From the NCBI RefSeq assembly GCF_002157505.1, contig NZ_NFSC01000031.1, positions 946,368 to 1,010,367 of the forward strand: a stretch of 64,000 nucleotides of DNA, given 5' to 3'. A model generated the notes under the pieces. The model did not search any database, had not been told where the DNA came from, and saw only the letters and a list, made by a program, of their open reading frames with translations. The position numbers and the translations under genes are program-made. How positions within the stretch are numbered: position 1 is the stretch's first letter; every line of letters starts with the position of its first letter. Origin of the DNA: Arthrobacter agilis. GTDB taxonomy: Bacteria > Actinomycetota > Actinomycetes > Actinomycetales > Micrococcaceae. This document shows positions 43,983 to 53,141 of this stretch, one piece after another.

Positions 43983-44035
43983 GTGCACGACCTCAGGCTA
44001 CGGGAGCCCTCGGTGCCCCCGGAGGTTCCGGGACG

Positions 44036-44989
44036 GTGACGGAACTCGCAGGATCGTATGGAACCATGGGGTCGATGACCTCGCAGCGAACCCCTTCCCG
44101 GCAGGCGCGGGCAGCACGCTCGCCGCTGCTGTTCGTGCTGGCCGCCGTCGCCTGCGCGACGGCGCTCGGGTGGACCTACTGGGCCTTCGTCCGGACCACC
44201 ACGGGCCAGTTCGCCGACGAATCCGCGTGGCGCGAGGCAGGAGTCGCAGCGCCCGGCACGCAGCTGCCGTTCCTGCGGTTCCTGGACACGCTGCCCACCA
44301 TCTCGGTGGTCCTCGCGGCTGCCGCCATCCTGTTCGTGGCCTTCCGGCGCAGGCGATACGCCGCCGCCCTGACGGCCGTGGCCGTCATCGCGGCCTCCAA
44401 CCTGACGACGCAGATCCTCAAGAACCTCGTCTTCGACCGCCCCGACCGGGGCGTCGATACGCTGGACTTCAATTCATTACCATCAGGGCATACAACGCTC
44501 GCGGCCTCGGCCGCTGCTGCCGTCTTCATCATCGCCACGCCCCGCTGGCGCCCCTTCGCTGCAGCGGCAGGAGGGGGCTACTCCGTCCTCGCCGGCGCTG
44601 CCACCTTTATCAACCTGTGGCACCGCCCGGCCGACGTCGTTGCCGCCCTCCTCGTCGTCGGGGCCTGGACGCTGGTCGGAGGCCTGATCATCATGCGCAC
44701 GGGGAACACCTGGAACACCTGGCGGGGTTTCGGTGCGCACTGGGCGTCCTCGCGGGGCTGGCTCATCCTGTGCTGGGTACTCGGGCTCGGCAGCCTGGTG
44801 CTGGCCGCCGCCCTCTACCTCTCCGTCCAGGCCGCCGGCCCCGCGCCCGCACCCGGGACGGCGAGCGTGCCCCTGTTCTTCTGGTCGGGCCTCACCTGCA
44901 TCGTCGGCGTCGGCTTCGCCCTCTCGGCCAGCGTCGGCTGGCTCTTCGCGGCCCAGGCGCGGGTGACGGCGGAGCAGGCACGGCCGTAA
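44036..44989 (+). CDS. PAP2-family membrane phosphatase
   Basis: A 317-aa membrane protein with about six helices. The phosphatidic acid phosphatase motifs are K-N-L-V-F-D-RPDRG (C1-like), LPSGHTTLAA (C2, catalytic His) and NLWHRPADVVAA (C3, nucleophile His). Such enzymes dephosphorylate lipid phosphates, for example undecaprenyl or phosphatidic acid. The start is uncertain: GTG at 44036 follows GGAGG ten bases away, but ATG at 44066 or 44075 would remove about 10-13 polar residues. The gene is lone. Confidence 0.85.
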   Translation: MTELAGSYGTMGSMTSQRTPSRQARAARSPLLFVLAAVACATALGWTYWAFVRTTTGQFADESAWREAGVAAPGTQLPFLRFLDTLPTISVVLAAAAILFVAFRRRRYAAALTAVAVIAASNLTTQILKNLVFDRPDRGVDTLDFNSLPSGHTTLAASAAAAVFIIATPRWRPFAAAAGGGYSVLAGAATFINLWHRPADVVAALLVVGAWTLVGGLIIMRTGNTWNTWRGFGAHWASSRGWLILCWVLGLGSLVLAAALYLSVQAAGPAPAPGTASVPLFFWSGLTCIVGVGFALSASVGWLFAAQARVTAEQARP

Positions 44990-45095
44990 CACCCTCGGGC
45001 CCCCTCCGCACGCCCTTTCCACATCCCGCCGCCCCTGTTGAAGCGCTGACGCGACGGTGCAACGCTGGCCGGACCAGCGACGAAAGAGGCGTGCG

Positions 45096-46244
45096 ATGAA
45101 AGCCATGGTGTACCGCGGGCCCTACAAGATCCGGGTCGAGGAAAAACCCATGCCGAAGATCGAGCACCCGAACGATGCGATCGTCCGCGTCACGACCGCG
45201 GCGATCTGCGGCTCGGACCTGCACCTGTACCACGGGCTGATGCCGGACACCCGGGTCGGCCACACGTTCGGGCACGAGTTCATCGGCGTCGTCGAGGAGG
45301 TGGGTCCCTCCGTCCAGAACCTCAAGCGCGGGGACCGCGTCATGGTGCCCTTCAACGTCTACTGCGGGTCCTGCTACTTCTGCGCCCGCGGCCTGTACTC
45401 GAACTGCCACAACGTCAACCCGAACGCGACGGCGGTGGGCGGCATCTACGGCTACTCGCACACGACCGGCGGGTACGACGGCGGCCAGGCGGAGTTCGTG
45501 CGTGTGCCCTTCGCCGACGTGGGGCCCGCGATCATCCCCGACTGGATGGACAGCGAGGACGCGGTGCTCCTCACCGATGCCCTCGCCACCGGGTACTTCG
45601 GCGCGCAGCTCGGCGACATCGTCGAGGGCGACACCGTAGTGGTGTTCGGTGCCGGCCCCGTCGGGCTGTACGCCGCGAAGTCGGCCTGGTTCATGGGCGC
45701 GGGGCGCGTCATCGTCATCGACCACCTCGAATACCGGCTCGAGAAGGCCCGCACCTTCGCCTCTGCCGAGACCTTCAACTTCGCGGAGTACGACGACATC
45801 GTGGTCGAGATGAAGAAGACCACCGACTATCTGGGCGCGGACGTCGTGATCGACGCCGTGGGAGCGGAGGCGGACGGCAACTTCCTCCAGCAGGTCACCG
45901 GCACCAAGCTCAAGCTGCAGGGAGGCTCCCCCATCGCTCTCAACTGGGCGATCGACGCCGTGCGCAAGGGCGGGACGGTATCCGTCGTCGGAGCCTATGG
46001 CCCGATCTTCAGCGCGGTGAAATTCGGTGATGCGCTCAACAAGGGCCTGACCCTGCGCATGAACCAGACGCCGGTTAAGCGGCAGTGGCCGCGCCTCTTC
46101 GACCACATCCGGAACGGCCACCTGAAGCCGAACGACATCGTCACGCACCGGATACCCCTCGAGGACATCGCGGAGGGCTATCACATGTTCTCCGCGAAGC
46201 TCGACAACTGCATCAAGACGCTCGTCATCGCGAACCCCAGCTAG
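45096..46244 (+). CDS. Zinc-dependent alcohol dehydrogenase
   Basis: A 382-aa MDR dehydrogenase. The catalytic zinc ligands are in AAICGSDLH and GHEFIGVVEEVG; the structural zinc site is CGSCYFCARGLYSNC; the nucleotide fold is FGAGPVGLYAAKSAWFMGA. It resembles glutathione-independent formaldehyde/threonine-type MDR enzymes often coupled to a small unknown protein, as here (GTG at 46254, 10 bp downstream). ATG at 45096 has AAAGAGG upstream. Substrate not determinable; a role with the acetaldehyde dehydrogenase at 2.7 kb is possible. Confidence 0.92.
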   Translation: MKAMVYRGPYKIRVEEKPMPKIEHPNDAIVRVTTAAICGSDLHLYHGLMPDTRVGHTFGHEFIGVVEEVGPSVQNLKRGDRVMVPFNVYCGSCYFCARGLYSNCHNVNPNATAVGGIYGYSHTTGGYDGGQAEFVRVPFADVGPAIIPDWMDSEDAVLLTDALATGYFGAQLGDIVEGDTVVVFGAGPVGLYAAKSAWFMGAGRVIVIDHLEYRLEKARTFASAETFNFAEYDDIVVEMKKTTDYLGADVVIDAVGAEADGNFLQQVTGTKLKLQGGSPIALNWAIDAVRKGGTVSVVGAYGPIFSAVKFGDALNKGLTLRMNQTPVKRQWPRLFDHIRNGHLKPNDIVTHRIPLEDIAEGYHMFSAKLDNCIKTLVIANPS

Positions 46245-46253
46245 GAGATCACC

Positions 46254-46847
46254 GTGTCGTCATCCACGCCGTCAACGCCCTACGTCGCGAACAAGCCCAA
46301 GGACATCCCGACCGCGGAAGAGTTGCGCGCCCGTATCCCCGGCTGGGGCGTGGATCTCGACCCCAAGGACCGCCCGTCGTTCCCCCGGGAGGTGTTCGAC
46401 CCGGCCGGGACGGGGGCGCACTGGGACTACCCCGAGGAGCAGCAGGGCCGGGAGGGGCGGGAGCGGTCGATCGAGCACGGCCAGCTGACCCCGGTCTTCG
46501 GCACGAGCGTTCCCCTGAAAGGCGTCTCCGGCAGCATCCGCCGCTACGCCTACCGCTACAGCGAGGGCCGCGCCGCGCACTGGCTCCTGCTCCTGCTCGG
46601 GGACCGCGTGGACGCGTGGGGTTCGCACGTGGCCTCGTTCGCCACGCTACGGCCCGACAACCCCATCACGGAGACGGGAGTCCTGTCCGAGGGGCGCCGG
46701 CACGGACTGGCGTCGCGCTTCGGCAAGGGGCGCGCGGACGTGAACCACTCCTGGATCGATCCGATCGTCGTCGGTGGTCCGTGGGTCGTCGCGACGGCGG
46801 GTGCGGCCCTTGCCGCGCGCGCCATCGCCCGCCACGGGCGGCACTGA
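46254..46847 (+). CDS. Conserved hypothetical protein coupled to the zinc alcohol dehydrogenase
   Basis: A 197-aa protein with no domain I recognise. It opens with a polar Ser/Thr tail, then LRARIPGWGVDLDPKDRPSFPRE, a segment repeated in families that follow MDR dehydrogenases in actinobacteria. A hydrophobic C-terminal helix (about 173-190) ends in basic residues, suggesting membrane attachment. GTG at 46254 has AGGAG upstream and lies 10 bp after the dehydrogenase stop, so co-transcription is likely. It may be an accessory or membrane-docking protein for the dehydrogenase; this is inference. Confidence 0.75.
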   Translation: MSSSTPSTPYVANKPKDIPTAEELRARIPGWGVDLDPKDRPSFPREVFDPAGTGAHWDYPEEQQGREGRERSIEHGQLTPVFGTSVPLKGVSGSIRRYAYRYSEGRAAHWLLLLLGDRVDAWGSHVASFATLRPDNPITETGVLSEGRRHGLASRFGKGRADVNHSWIDPIVVGGPWVVATAGAALAARAIARHGRH

Positions 46848-46895
46848 GGCCGGAAGGGCACGCCTGTCGAGACGGGGCGGCGGGCCACGCTGCGA

Positions 46896-48125
46896 TCAGT
46901 GCTGCGCCGTCGCCGCTTCCGCCGACCCCGGAGCGGCGCGCGGGATCCAGTACCAGAGAACCGCCGCGCCCAGGAAGCCCAGGGCCGCCGTCGCCCAGAT
47001 CCCGATGGAGAGTGTCGCCAGGGCGGTCACGAGCGAGAGGAGCGCCGGCCCGCCCATGGTCCCGACGTCGGTGAGCAGGCGCCAGATCCCGAGGAACTGC
47101 GGGCGGCCGGGCGAGGGCGAGAAGTCGGCCCCGAGTGTCATGACGATGCCCGACCCGATGCCGTTCCCGAAGCCGATGAGCAGGGCGACGAGGAGCAGGC
47201 CCGCCGCCTCCCCGGTCAACGGCAGCAGGGCGAGCGCCGTACCCATGATCAGCATGCACGGGACTGCGATCCAGCGGCGACCCTTGACGTCCATGACCTT
47301 GCCGGAGGGGTAGAAGATCAGCATGTCGATGGCGCCGGACAGCCCGTAGATCAGCGCCGTGGTCGACGCGTCCAGCCCGATGTCCTCCGCCCACAGCGGC
47401 AGCGCCGCCTGGCGCGTGGCCCGGACCGCGGCGATGAGCAGCACGCCGATGCCCACCGTGACGAAGATGCCTGCGTGGCTGCGCAGAACCGAGCGCACCG
47501 TCGGCGCCGGCGGTGGTGCGGCTCCGACCGCTGTCTGCGGCGCGGGTCCGCTCCTGCCCGTCGGGAGTTCGGGCACCCGCCAGCTGAGTGCTGCTGCAGC
47601 GAGGCTCGCCACGCCCCCGACCCAGTACGCCCCCTCGAGCCCGAGCGCGCTCATGGCGAGGGCTGCCGCGAACGGCCCGAGAAAGACGCCGATGCGCGTG
47701 ACGCCTCCGAGCGTGGAGAGCGCTCGGGCGCGGAAGTACGGCGGCACGGCCTCGGTGAGATAGCTCTGCCGCGCCAGTCCGAACACTGCACCGGCCATGC
47801 CGACCATGAAGACGGCTGCCGCGAAGACCGGAAGAGCGGGAGCAACGAGCGCCAGGAACATCGCCGCCGCGCACCACAGGGCAGCACCTACGAGTGCTTT
47901 CCGTTCGCCGAACCGGGTGGCGATCAGGGTGGCCGGGACGTTGGCGACCAGGGATCCGACGCCGGAGAGCGTGATGATCAGGGCCGCCGTGGCGACGTCG
48001 GCGCCCAGGTCCCGTGCGGTCAGGGCGATGACCGGGAGGATGGCGCCGGTTGCGACCCCGTAGAGCAGCGAGGGGCCGTACGCCCCGACAGCGATCGAGC
48101 GGAGGTCGAAGGTTTCCTGGGGCAC
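46896..48125 (-). CDS. MFS-family transporter
   Basis: A 409-aa protein with 12 predicted helices. Family signs are the loop NVPATLIATRFGERKALVGAAL between helices 2 and 3 and LSGAIDMLIFYPSGKVMDVKGRRW in the second half, an MFS motif A. Drug or metabolite efflux is common for the type, but the substrate is unknown. GTG at 48125. It converges with the hypothetical gene at 46254 and follows the fluoride channel genes by 26 bp in the same direction, without clear linkage. Confidence 0.88.
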   Translation of the reverse strand: MPQETFDLRSIAVGAYGPSLLYGVATGAILPVIALTARDLGADVATAALIITLSGVGSLVANVPATLIATRFGERKALVGAALWCAAAMFLALVAPALPVFAAAVFMVGMAGAVFGLARQSYLTEAVPPYFRARALSTLGGVTRIGVFLGPFAAALAMSALGLEGAYWVGGVASLAAAALSWRVPELPTGRSGPAPQTAVGAAPPPAPTVRSVLRSHAGIFVTVGIGVLLIAAVRATRQAALPLWAEDIGLDASTTALIYGLSGAIDMLIFYPSGKVMDVKGRRWIAVPCMLIMGTALALLPLTGEAAGLLLVALLIGFGNGIGSGIVMTLGADFSPSPGRPQFLGIWRLLTDVGTMGGPALLSLVTALATLSIGIWATAALGFLGAAVLWYWIPRAAPGSAEAATAQH

Positions 48126-48151
48126 CCTTCAACCCTAGTTCGCGCAGGATC

Positions 48152-48532
48152 TCAGGCGAACAGGAGGCCGACCGACAGGCCGAGGCCTGCTGCGGCGAGC
48201 GCCGCTCCCGCGGTCCCGGCCCCGGACAGCAGTGCTGCCCGGACGCGGCCCTCCTGGATCAGGCGCACCGTCTCGATACTCGCCGTGCTGAAGGTCGTGT
48301 ACCCGCCGAGGAAGCCCGTGCCGCAGACGAGGGTCCATGCGGGCGGGAGTGCGGACGCGAGGACGAGCGCGGTGAGGAATCCCAGCAGGAGGGACCCGCT
48401 GATGTTGATCGCCATGGTGCCGACGGGGACGGGACCTCGGAGGCGGGACCGGATGGCGCCGTCGAGCACAAAGCGCGCGACCGATCCGAGTCCGCCCGCG
48501 ATACCGAGCGCCAGGACGGATACGACATTCAT
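48152..48532 (-). CDS. crcB: Fluoride channel subunit CrcB (first copy)
   Basis: A 126-aa four-helix membrane protein of the Fluc/CrcB family exporting fluoride. Signatures: GGLGSVARFVLDG, GTMAINISGSLLLGFLTAL and CGTGFLGGYTTFSTASIE. Many actinobacteria carry two different copies that form a heterodimer. ATG at 48532 overlaps the end of the second copy by 4 bp. Confidence 0.92.
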   Translation of the reverse strand: MNVVSVLALGIAGGLGSVARFVLDGAIRSRLRGPVPVGTMAINISGSLLLGFLTALVLASALPPAWTLVCGTGFLGGYTTFSTASIETVRLIQEGRVRAALLSGAGTAGAALAAAGLGLSVGLLFA

Positions 48533-48954
48533 GGCGCATTCCCCGGTGCCGCGCACGGGCGGGTACGACTCCCGACGGCGATGCCCGCCGCCGTGGCGCC
48601 CAGTCCCACCAGCACGGAGACGGCGAGGTAGGTGACGCCCTCGACCGGCCAGTCGCCCCCGAGGAGGAGCGCGGAGTCGACGGCGAGCGCGCTGTACGTG
48701 GTGAATCCGCCGAGGAAGCCCGTGCCCAGGAGCAGGCGCAGGGCACGGCGGCGCCCGTGGTCGGCGCCACGCCGCGCAAGCGCCTCGAGGAGGAGGCCGA
48801 GGCCGAAGGCGCCCGCGATATTGATCAGGAAGATCCCGAGCGGAAGCCCCGCGGGAGTAGGGAGTGCCGCGGCGATGCCGGAACGGGCGAGGGTTCCACT
48901 CACGCCCCCGAGGAAGACGAGGCCGAGGTAGGCGGGCCGGACGTGCGGTGGCAC
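48529..48954 (-). CDS. crcB: Fluoride channel subunit CrcB (second copy)
   Basis: A 141-aa CrcB/Fluc subunit with GGVSGTLARSGIAAAL, GIFLINIAGAFGLGLLLEAL and GTGFLGGFTTYSALAVDS. It differs clearly from the first copy, consistent with a heterodimeric channel. The start is uncertain: GTG at 48954 follows AGGG by seven bases, while GTG at 48975 or TTG at 49002 would overlap the hydrolase gene. No fluoride riboswitch was recognised upstream. Confidence 0.85.
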   Translation of the reverse strand: MPPHVRPAYLGLVFLGGVSGTLARSGIAAALPTPAGLPLGIFLINIAGAFGLGLLLEALARRGADHGRRRALRLLLGTGFLGGFTTYSALAVDSALLLGGDWPVEGVTYLAVSVLVGLGATAAGIAVGSRTRPCAAPGNAP

Positions 48955-48994
48955 GTCATCGCCCTGGCTCGGCACACGCCGTCGTGCCCTGGAC

Positions 48995-49741
48995 TCAGGC
49001 AACGTTCCGCGCGAGGAAGTCCAGGGTCAGGTCCCACGCGTCCGTGGCCGCCTCGGGTCGGTACGCGAAACGGTTCGAGTCGTTGAAGAAGGCGTGGCCG
49101 GCACCCGAGTAGACCCTGGCGGTGAAGTCCACGCCGGCATCCGCCATCGCCGACTCGAGGGCCGGGAGCGCAGTGATGAGCGCCTGGTCGTCCTGGCCGT
49201 AGAACGCCAGGACCGGCGCCTTGATGCGGGAGAGTTCCTCGCCGGAGAAGGTGGCGTGGCCGTAGAAGGGCACACAGGCGAGGAGCCTCGGCTCGTGCAC
49301 GGCGAGCGAGAAGCTGTACGTGCCGCCGAAGCAGAACCCGGTGACGGCCACGCGTCCGCGCACGTCCGCGTCGTCGTACAGGAAATCGAAGCAGGCCTGG
49401 ACGCGTGCGGTGGTGAGCGTACCGAACTCCGGGTTCTGCAGCGGCGCCAGGAGGGCCCGGAGCTTCGGCTGGGCCCGGTTGCGTGCCTCTGCATCCGGGC
49501 CGGCGATCGCCTCACCGATCCCCGCGGTGTTCTCCTCGGTGATCCCCTGATCAGAGAGCAGGTCGGGAGCCACGACGACGTAGCCTTCCCGCGCGAAACG
49601 GTCTGCCACATCCCGGGTATGGGCGACGAGCCCCCAGACCTCGTGGATGAGGATGAGTCCGCCCTTCGCGGGACCGTCGGGCCGCGCGACATAGGCGGAA
49701 AGGGTGCCGTGGGCAGTCGCGATGTTCTGGAACGAGCTCAT
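48995..49741 (-). CDS. Dienelactone hydrolase-family protein
   Basis: A 248-aa alpha/beta hydrolase. The nucleophile is a Cys in GFCFGGTYSF, with acid D in YGQDDQAL and base H in GAGHAFFND, the dienelactone hydrolase triad. Such enzymes open cyclic lactones in aromatic degradation but many paralogues act on other esters. ATG at 49741 overlaps the preceding DUF1801 gene by 4 bp. Confidence 0.9.
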   Translation of the reverse strand: MSSFQNIATAHGTLSAYVARPDGPAKGGLILIHEVWGLVAHTRDVADRFAREGYVVVAPDLLSDQGITEENTAGIGEAIAGPDAEARNRAQPKLRALLAPLQNPEFGTLTTARVQACFDFLYDDADVRGRVAVTGFCFGGTYSFSLAVHEPRLLACVPFYGHATFSGEELSRIKAPVLAFYGQDDQALITALPALESAMADAGVDFTARVYSGAGHAFFNDSNRFAYRPEAATDAWDLTLDFLARNVA

Positions 49742-50145
49742 TCGCCTAGGCTTGCACGCTTCTTGATGCTGCGCCAACCGCCCTCGCGGTTGGCGGCGAT
49801 GATCGCCCGGAAGATCTCGCGCAGGGCATCCTCGTCGAGCGGCCGGTCCTGGTACACGGCGATGGTCCGCCCCGTGGAGTTGGTGTGGCCGCCCGTGATG
49901 ATCCCCCGGGGATCGGGCGCGAGGCCGCCGTCGTACAGGAATACGTTGACGTGGTCCTTGGTGGCGAGCAGGGCGCACACGTTCCCCCGGAGGACGAAGT
50001 AGGGCTGGCGCGTGCGCTTGATCGTCTCCTCCACCTCCGGATCCGCTTCGTGCACGAGGCGGCGGACCGTGCGGCAGATGTCCTGCTGCCAGGACGGCAG
50101 CGCTGCGATGTAGTCGTCGATGCGGGGGTCGGGAGCTCCAGCCAT
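49738..50145 (-). CDS. DUF1801 domain protein
   Basis: A 135-aa protein. The DUF1801 signature is visible as IDDYIAALPSWQQDICRTVRRLVHEADPEVEETIK and FLYDGGLAPDP. The family fold is related to a small alpha/beta enzyme domain; function is not known. It is translationally coupled to the downstream dienelactone hydrolase. ATG at 50145 was chosen over longer in-frame starts that lack coding character. Confidence 0.82.
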   Translation of the reverse strand: MAGAPDPRIDDYIAALPSWQQDICRTVRRLVHEADPEVEETIKRTRQPYFVLRGNVCALLATKDHVNVFLYDGGLAPDPRGIITGGHTNSTGRTIAVYQDRPLDEDALREIFRAIIAANREGGWRSIKKRASLGE

Positions 50146-50242
50146 GGGGCCAGTGTGCCAGCGCCGGCGGTCGCCGGGAAGGGGCGGGGGCCGCCGCCGC
50201 AGCGCCCGATGGGGCCGGTCAGGCGGGAGGGGAGTATCATCG

Positions 50243-50584
50243 ATGCCACCACAATCAGTCAACGACGACGGACGTGTGATGACTACAAGGTTCCTTGTTC
50301 CACTCGGCATGATCAGCTTGTCCCTCGGAATCCTCGCCCTTGCCGCGGGCGCCCGGGGTTACCCCCTCCTCCTGATCGTGACCGGCGGTATCGTGCTCGC
50401 ACTGCTGTGCTTTCGGCGGGACGGGAATTCCGCCCCCTCCTCCTGCGCTCGCAGGCACTCCGACTTCGCGATGCCTCCCGTCGGCGCATGCCCGCCGGAG
50501 CGCCTGCGTGAGGCACGCGACCTGGCCGCGCGCGTCATCAAGGCCTCCAACGAGCGGGGAACGCCCCAGCGGCGCGATCCCTGA
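50243..50584 (+). CDS. Small hypothetical membrane protein
   Basis: A 113-aa frame. Two predicted helices, FLVPLGMISLSLGILALAAG and LLLIVTGGIVLALLCF (about 16-53), and a polar C-terminal tail with RLREARDLAARVIKAS. ATG at 50243 has GGGAGGGGAG upstream; ATG at 50279 would still include both helices. No family recognised. It is divergent from the DUF1801 gene. Downstream is a 15-bp tandem repeat (50620-50649). Confidence 0.55.
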   Translation: MPPQSVNDDGRVMTTRFLVPLGMISLSLGILALAAGARGYPLLLIVTGGIVLALLCFRRDGNSAPSSCARRHSDFAMPPVGACPPERLREARDLAARVIKASNERGTPQRRDP

Positions 50585-50677
50585 CGGCGGTCCATCGTCC
50601 GGCCGGTTCGACGGCGTCGTCGTCCTCGTGCCCGTCGTCCTCGTGCCCGATGACACTCATGACACCGGCCGGTAGAG

Positions 50678-51586
50678 CTACAGGGCCGTGATGGTCCAGC
50701 CCGTGTGGTGAGTCTCCCCCGCATGGAGGACCACGAGGTCCTCGCCCGTGGTGAAGGCCCCGGGCGGGCACGTCATGGGTTCCACGGCGAGTCCGAGCCG
50801 CGTACTCTCGGGCTTCTTCGGGAGGTCCGCCGTATGGACCTGCACCCACGGGCACGTCTCGTCCCACACCATGGCGGTCCCGGTCCCGGAGGCCGGATCG
50901 GTGACCCGGACCGTTGCCTGGCCGGACTCGTCGCGCGTCAGGTCGGTGAAGGCGTGGTCGATCTGCACGTTCCCCAGCGCGTGGGCCGCCCGGAAGTCGA
51001 ACGGCGTGCCGGCGACGGGCTCCTTGGCCACGGGCAGCAGGCGGTCGGGGGTGACGGTCAGGACCGTGGCGGCGGGCAGGTCGAGCACCCACTCGTCGAG
51101 CGGTGAGGGACCGGCGACGAGGTACGGGTGGGGGCAGACCCCGTAGGGCGCTCGCCGCGATCCCGTGTTGAGGGCGGTGACGTCCGTCCGGAAGCCCTCC
51201 GCGCCGACCCTGAAGCGTGCGTGCAGTGCGACCGTGAAGGGGTACGCCTCCGTCGGCTCGATGGTGCACCCCAGCGTCACGGCGGACTCCGTGTGCTCCA
51301 CGAGGGTCCAGGGGATGTCGAACACGAGACCGTGGAGGGCCGCGCCGCGCTCGGGCTCGTTGATCGGCAGTTCGTAGGAGGAGCCGTCGAACGAGTAGCG
51401 CCCGTCCGCGATGCGGTTGGGCCACGGCGCCACGAAGGCACCCCGGAAATTGGGCATCTCCTCGTCGGCGCCGAAGCCGACCACGAGCGGCCGTCCCTCG
51501 TAGGTCAGTTCCCGGACCGCGGCACCGAGACCGAGGACGACGGCCGTGTAGCCGCCGCCCTCGATCCTGTATTCGGAAGAGCTCAT
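50678..51586 (-). CDS. galM: Aldose 1-epimerase family protein
   Basis: A 302-aa mutarotase-fold enzyme. Motifs: NRIADGRYSFDG, RGAALHGLVF with the catalytic His region, and CPHPYLVAGPSPLDEWVLDLPA. It would interconvert anomers of the arabinose released by the upstream GH51 enzyme. ATG overlaps the GH51 stop codon by 4 bp, so it is the last gene of the arabinoside operon. Confidence 0.9.
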   Translation of the reverse strand: MSSSEYRIEGGGYTAVVLGLGAAVRELTYEGRPLVVGFGADEEMPNFRGAFVAPWPNRIADGRYSFDGSSYELPINEPERGAALHGLVFDIPWTLVEHTESAVTLGCTIEPTEAYPFTVALHARFRVGAEGFRTDVTALNTGSRRAPYGVCPHPYLVAGPSPLDEWVLDLPAATVLTVTPDRLLPVAKEPVAGTPFDFRAAHALGNVQIDHAFTDLTRDESGQATVRVTDPASGTGTAMVWDETCPWVQVHTADLPKKPESTRLGLAVEPMTCPPGAFTTGEDLVVLHAGETHHTGWTITAL

Positions 51587-53094
51587 GCGAGGGATACGGC
51601 CGTCCACGACACGGGGGGAAGCGTGATGGTGACGGCGTTGCCGTCCAGCTTCGCTGAAGTGTTGGTCTTCATGGTCACGCGTTCGGGCTCCTCGAGGGTG
51701 TTCTTGGCATATACGTCCGTATCGTACAGCGACTGCGCGTCCACGGTGCTGAACCCGTCGAGTGCCGCGATGTCGATGGTCACGGTCGTCTCCTCGGTCT
51801 GCGAGCGGTTGACGAGGAAGACGGCGGTCGCGCCCGTCTCGTCGTCGTGCGTCGCCACGGCGTCCACGAGCGGCACGACGCCGTACTCGCTGGTCTGGTA
51901 CGTGCCGGCGTCGAGCTTGAGCTCGAGCACCGACCCCTGTGCGAGCTTCGATGTGATGGCGAAGGGGAAGAACGTGGTCTGGCGCCAGGCCGGTCCGCCC
52001 GGCTCCGTCATGATCGGTGCGATCACGTTGACGAGCTGCGCCAGTGACGCCGAGGTGACGCGGTCGGCGTGCTTGAGCAGGGAGATCATCAAGTTGCCGA
52101 ACACGACGGCGTCCGCGACCGAGTAGCAGTCCTCGAGCAGACGCGGAGCCACGGGCCAGTTGTCGAGGCCCTCGATCTTGTCGACGTTCTCGAAGCGGCT
52201 GATGTACCAGACGTTCCACTCGTCGAAGGAGATGTTGATGGTCTTCGAGCTGCCGCGGACCGCCTTCACGTGGTCCGCGGTGGCGACGACGGACTCGATG
52301 AAATGATCCATGTCGACGGCGGAGGCGAGGAACGACCCGAGGTCGCCGTTCTTCTCCTCGTAGTAGGCGTGGCAGGAGATGTAGTCGACGACGTCGTACG
52401 TGTGCGAGAGCACGACGCGCTCCCATTCGCCGAAGGTCGGCATGTGCGCGCTGGACGAGCCACAGGCCACGAGTTCGATGGACGGGTCGAGCTGGCGCAT
52501 GGCCCGGGCCGTGATCGCAGCCAGCTTGCCGTAGTCCTCGGCGGAACGGTGGCCGAGCTGCCACGGACCGTCCATCTCGTTGCCCAGGCACCAGATCTTG
52601 ACCTCGAACGGGTCGGGACGTCCGTTGGCCATGCGCCGGTCGGCGAGCGCGGTGCCCTTGGGCAGGTTCGAGTACTCGAGGAGCTCGAGAGCCTCGGGAG
52701 TGCCGCGCGTTCCGAGGTTCACGGCCAGCATGAGGTCGCTGTCGACCTTCTGCAGCCAGGAGGCGAACTCGTGCATGCCCACCTGATTGGTCTCCGTGGA
52801 GTGCCAGGCGAGGTCGAGACGGGTCGGGCGCTCCTCGCGTGGGCCCACGCTGTCCTCCCAGCGGAAGCCGGAGACGAAGTTTCCTCCGGGGTAGCGGATG
52901 GTCGAGACACCCATCTCCCGAACGAGCTCGATGACGTCCTGGCGGAAGCCCTCGTCATCGGCGGTCGCGTGGCCGGGCTCGTAGATGCCGTCGTAGACGT
53001 GGCGGCCGAGGTGTTCGACGAACCCGCCGAAGATGTTGCGGTTGATACGCCCGACCGTGAAGTGGGGGTCGAGCGTGAGGCGTGCGTTCTGCAT
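51583..53094 (-). CDS. abfA: Alpha-L-arabinofuranosidase, GH51
   Basis: A 503-aa cytoplasmic glycosidase removing L-arabinofuranosyl residues. The acid/base Glu is in WCLGNEMDGPWQ and the nucleophile Glu in ISFDEWNVWY, the two GH51 signatures; the N-terminal GGFVEHLGRHVYDGIYEPG is typical. No signal peptide, so it acts on imported arabino-oligosaccharides. ATG at 53094. It follows the two permeases by 47 bp and overlaps the epimerase. Confidence 0.95.
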   Translation of the reverse strand: MQNARLTLDPHFTVGRINRNIFGGFVEHLGRHVYDGIYEPGHATADDEGFRQDVIELVREMGVSTIRYPGGNFVSGFRWEDSVGPREERPTRLDLAWHSTETNQVGMHEFASWLQKVDSDLMLAVNLGTRGTPEALELLEYSNLPKGTALADRRMANGRPDPFEVKIWCLGNEMDGPWQLGHRSAEDYGKLAAITARAMRQLDPSIELVACGSSSAHMPTFGEWERVVLSHTYDVVDYISCHAYYEEKNGDLGSFLASAVDMDHFIESVVATADHVKAVRGSSKTINISFDEWNVWYISRFENVDKIEGLDNWPVAPRLLEDCYSVADAVVFGNLMISLLKHADRVTSASLAQLVNVIAPIMTEPGGPAWRQTTFFPFAITSKLAQGSVLELKLDAGTYQTSEYGVVPLVDAVATHDDETGATAVFLVNRSQTEETTVTIDIAALDGFSTVDAQSLYDTDVYAKNTLEEPERVTMKTNTSAKLDGNAVTITLPPVSWTAVSLA

Positions 53095-53141
53095 CGGGCT
53101 ACTTTCTGTACGAGGTGGCGTGCGGCGGGGCGGGGTGCGGG

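Noticed and set aside
48955..50240. A fluoride riboswitch before the crcB genes
   Set aside because: I found no recognisable conserved core by eye, and the genes follow the DUF1801-hydrolase unit closely.
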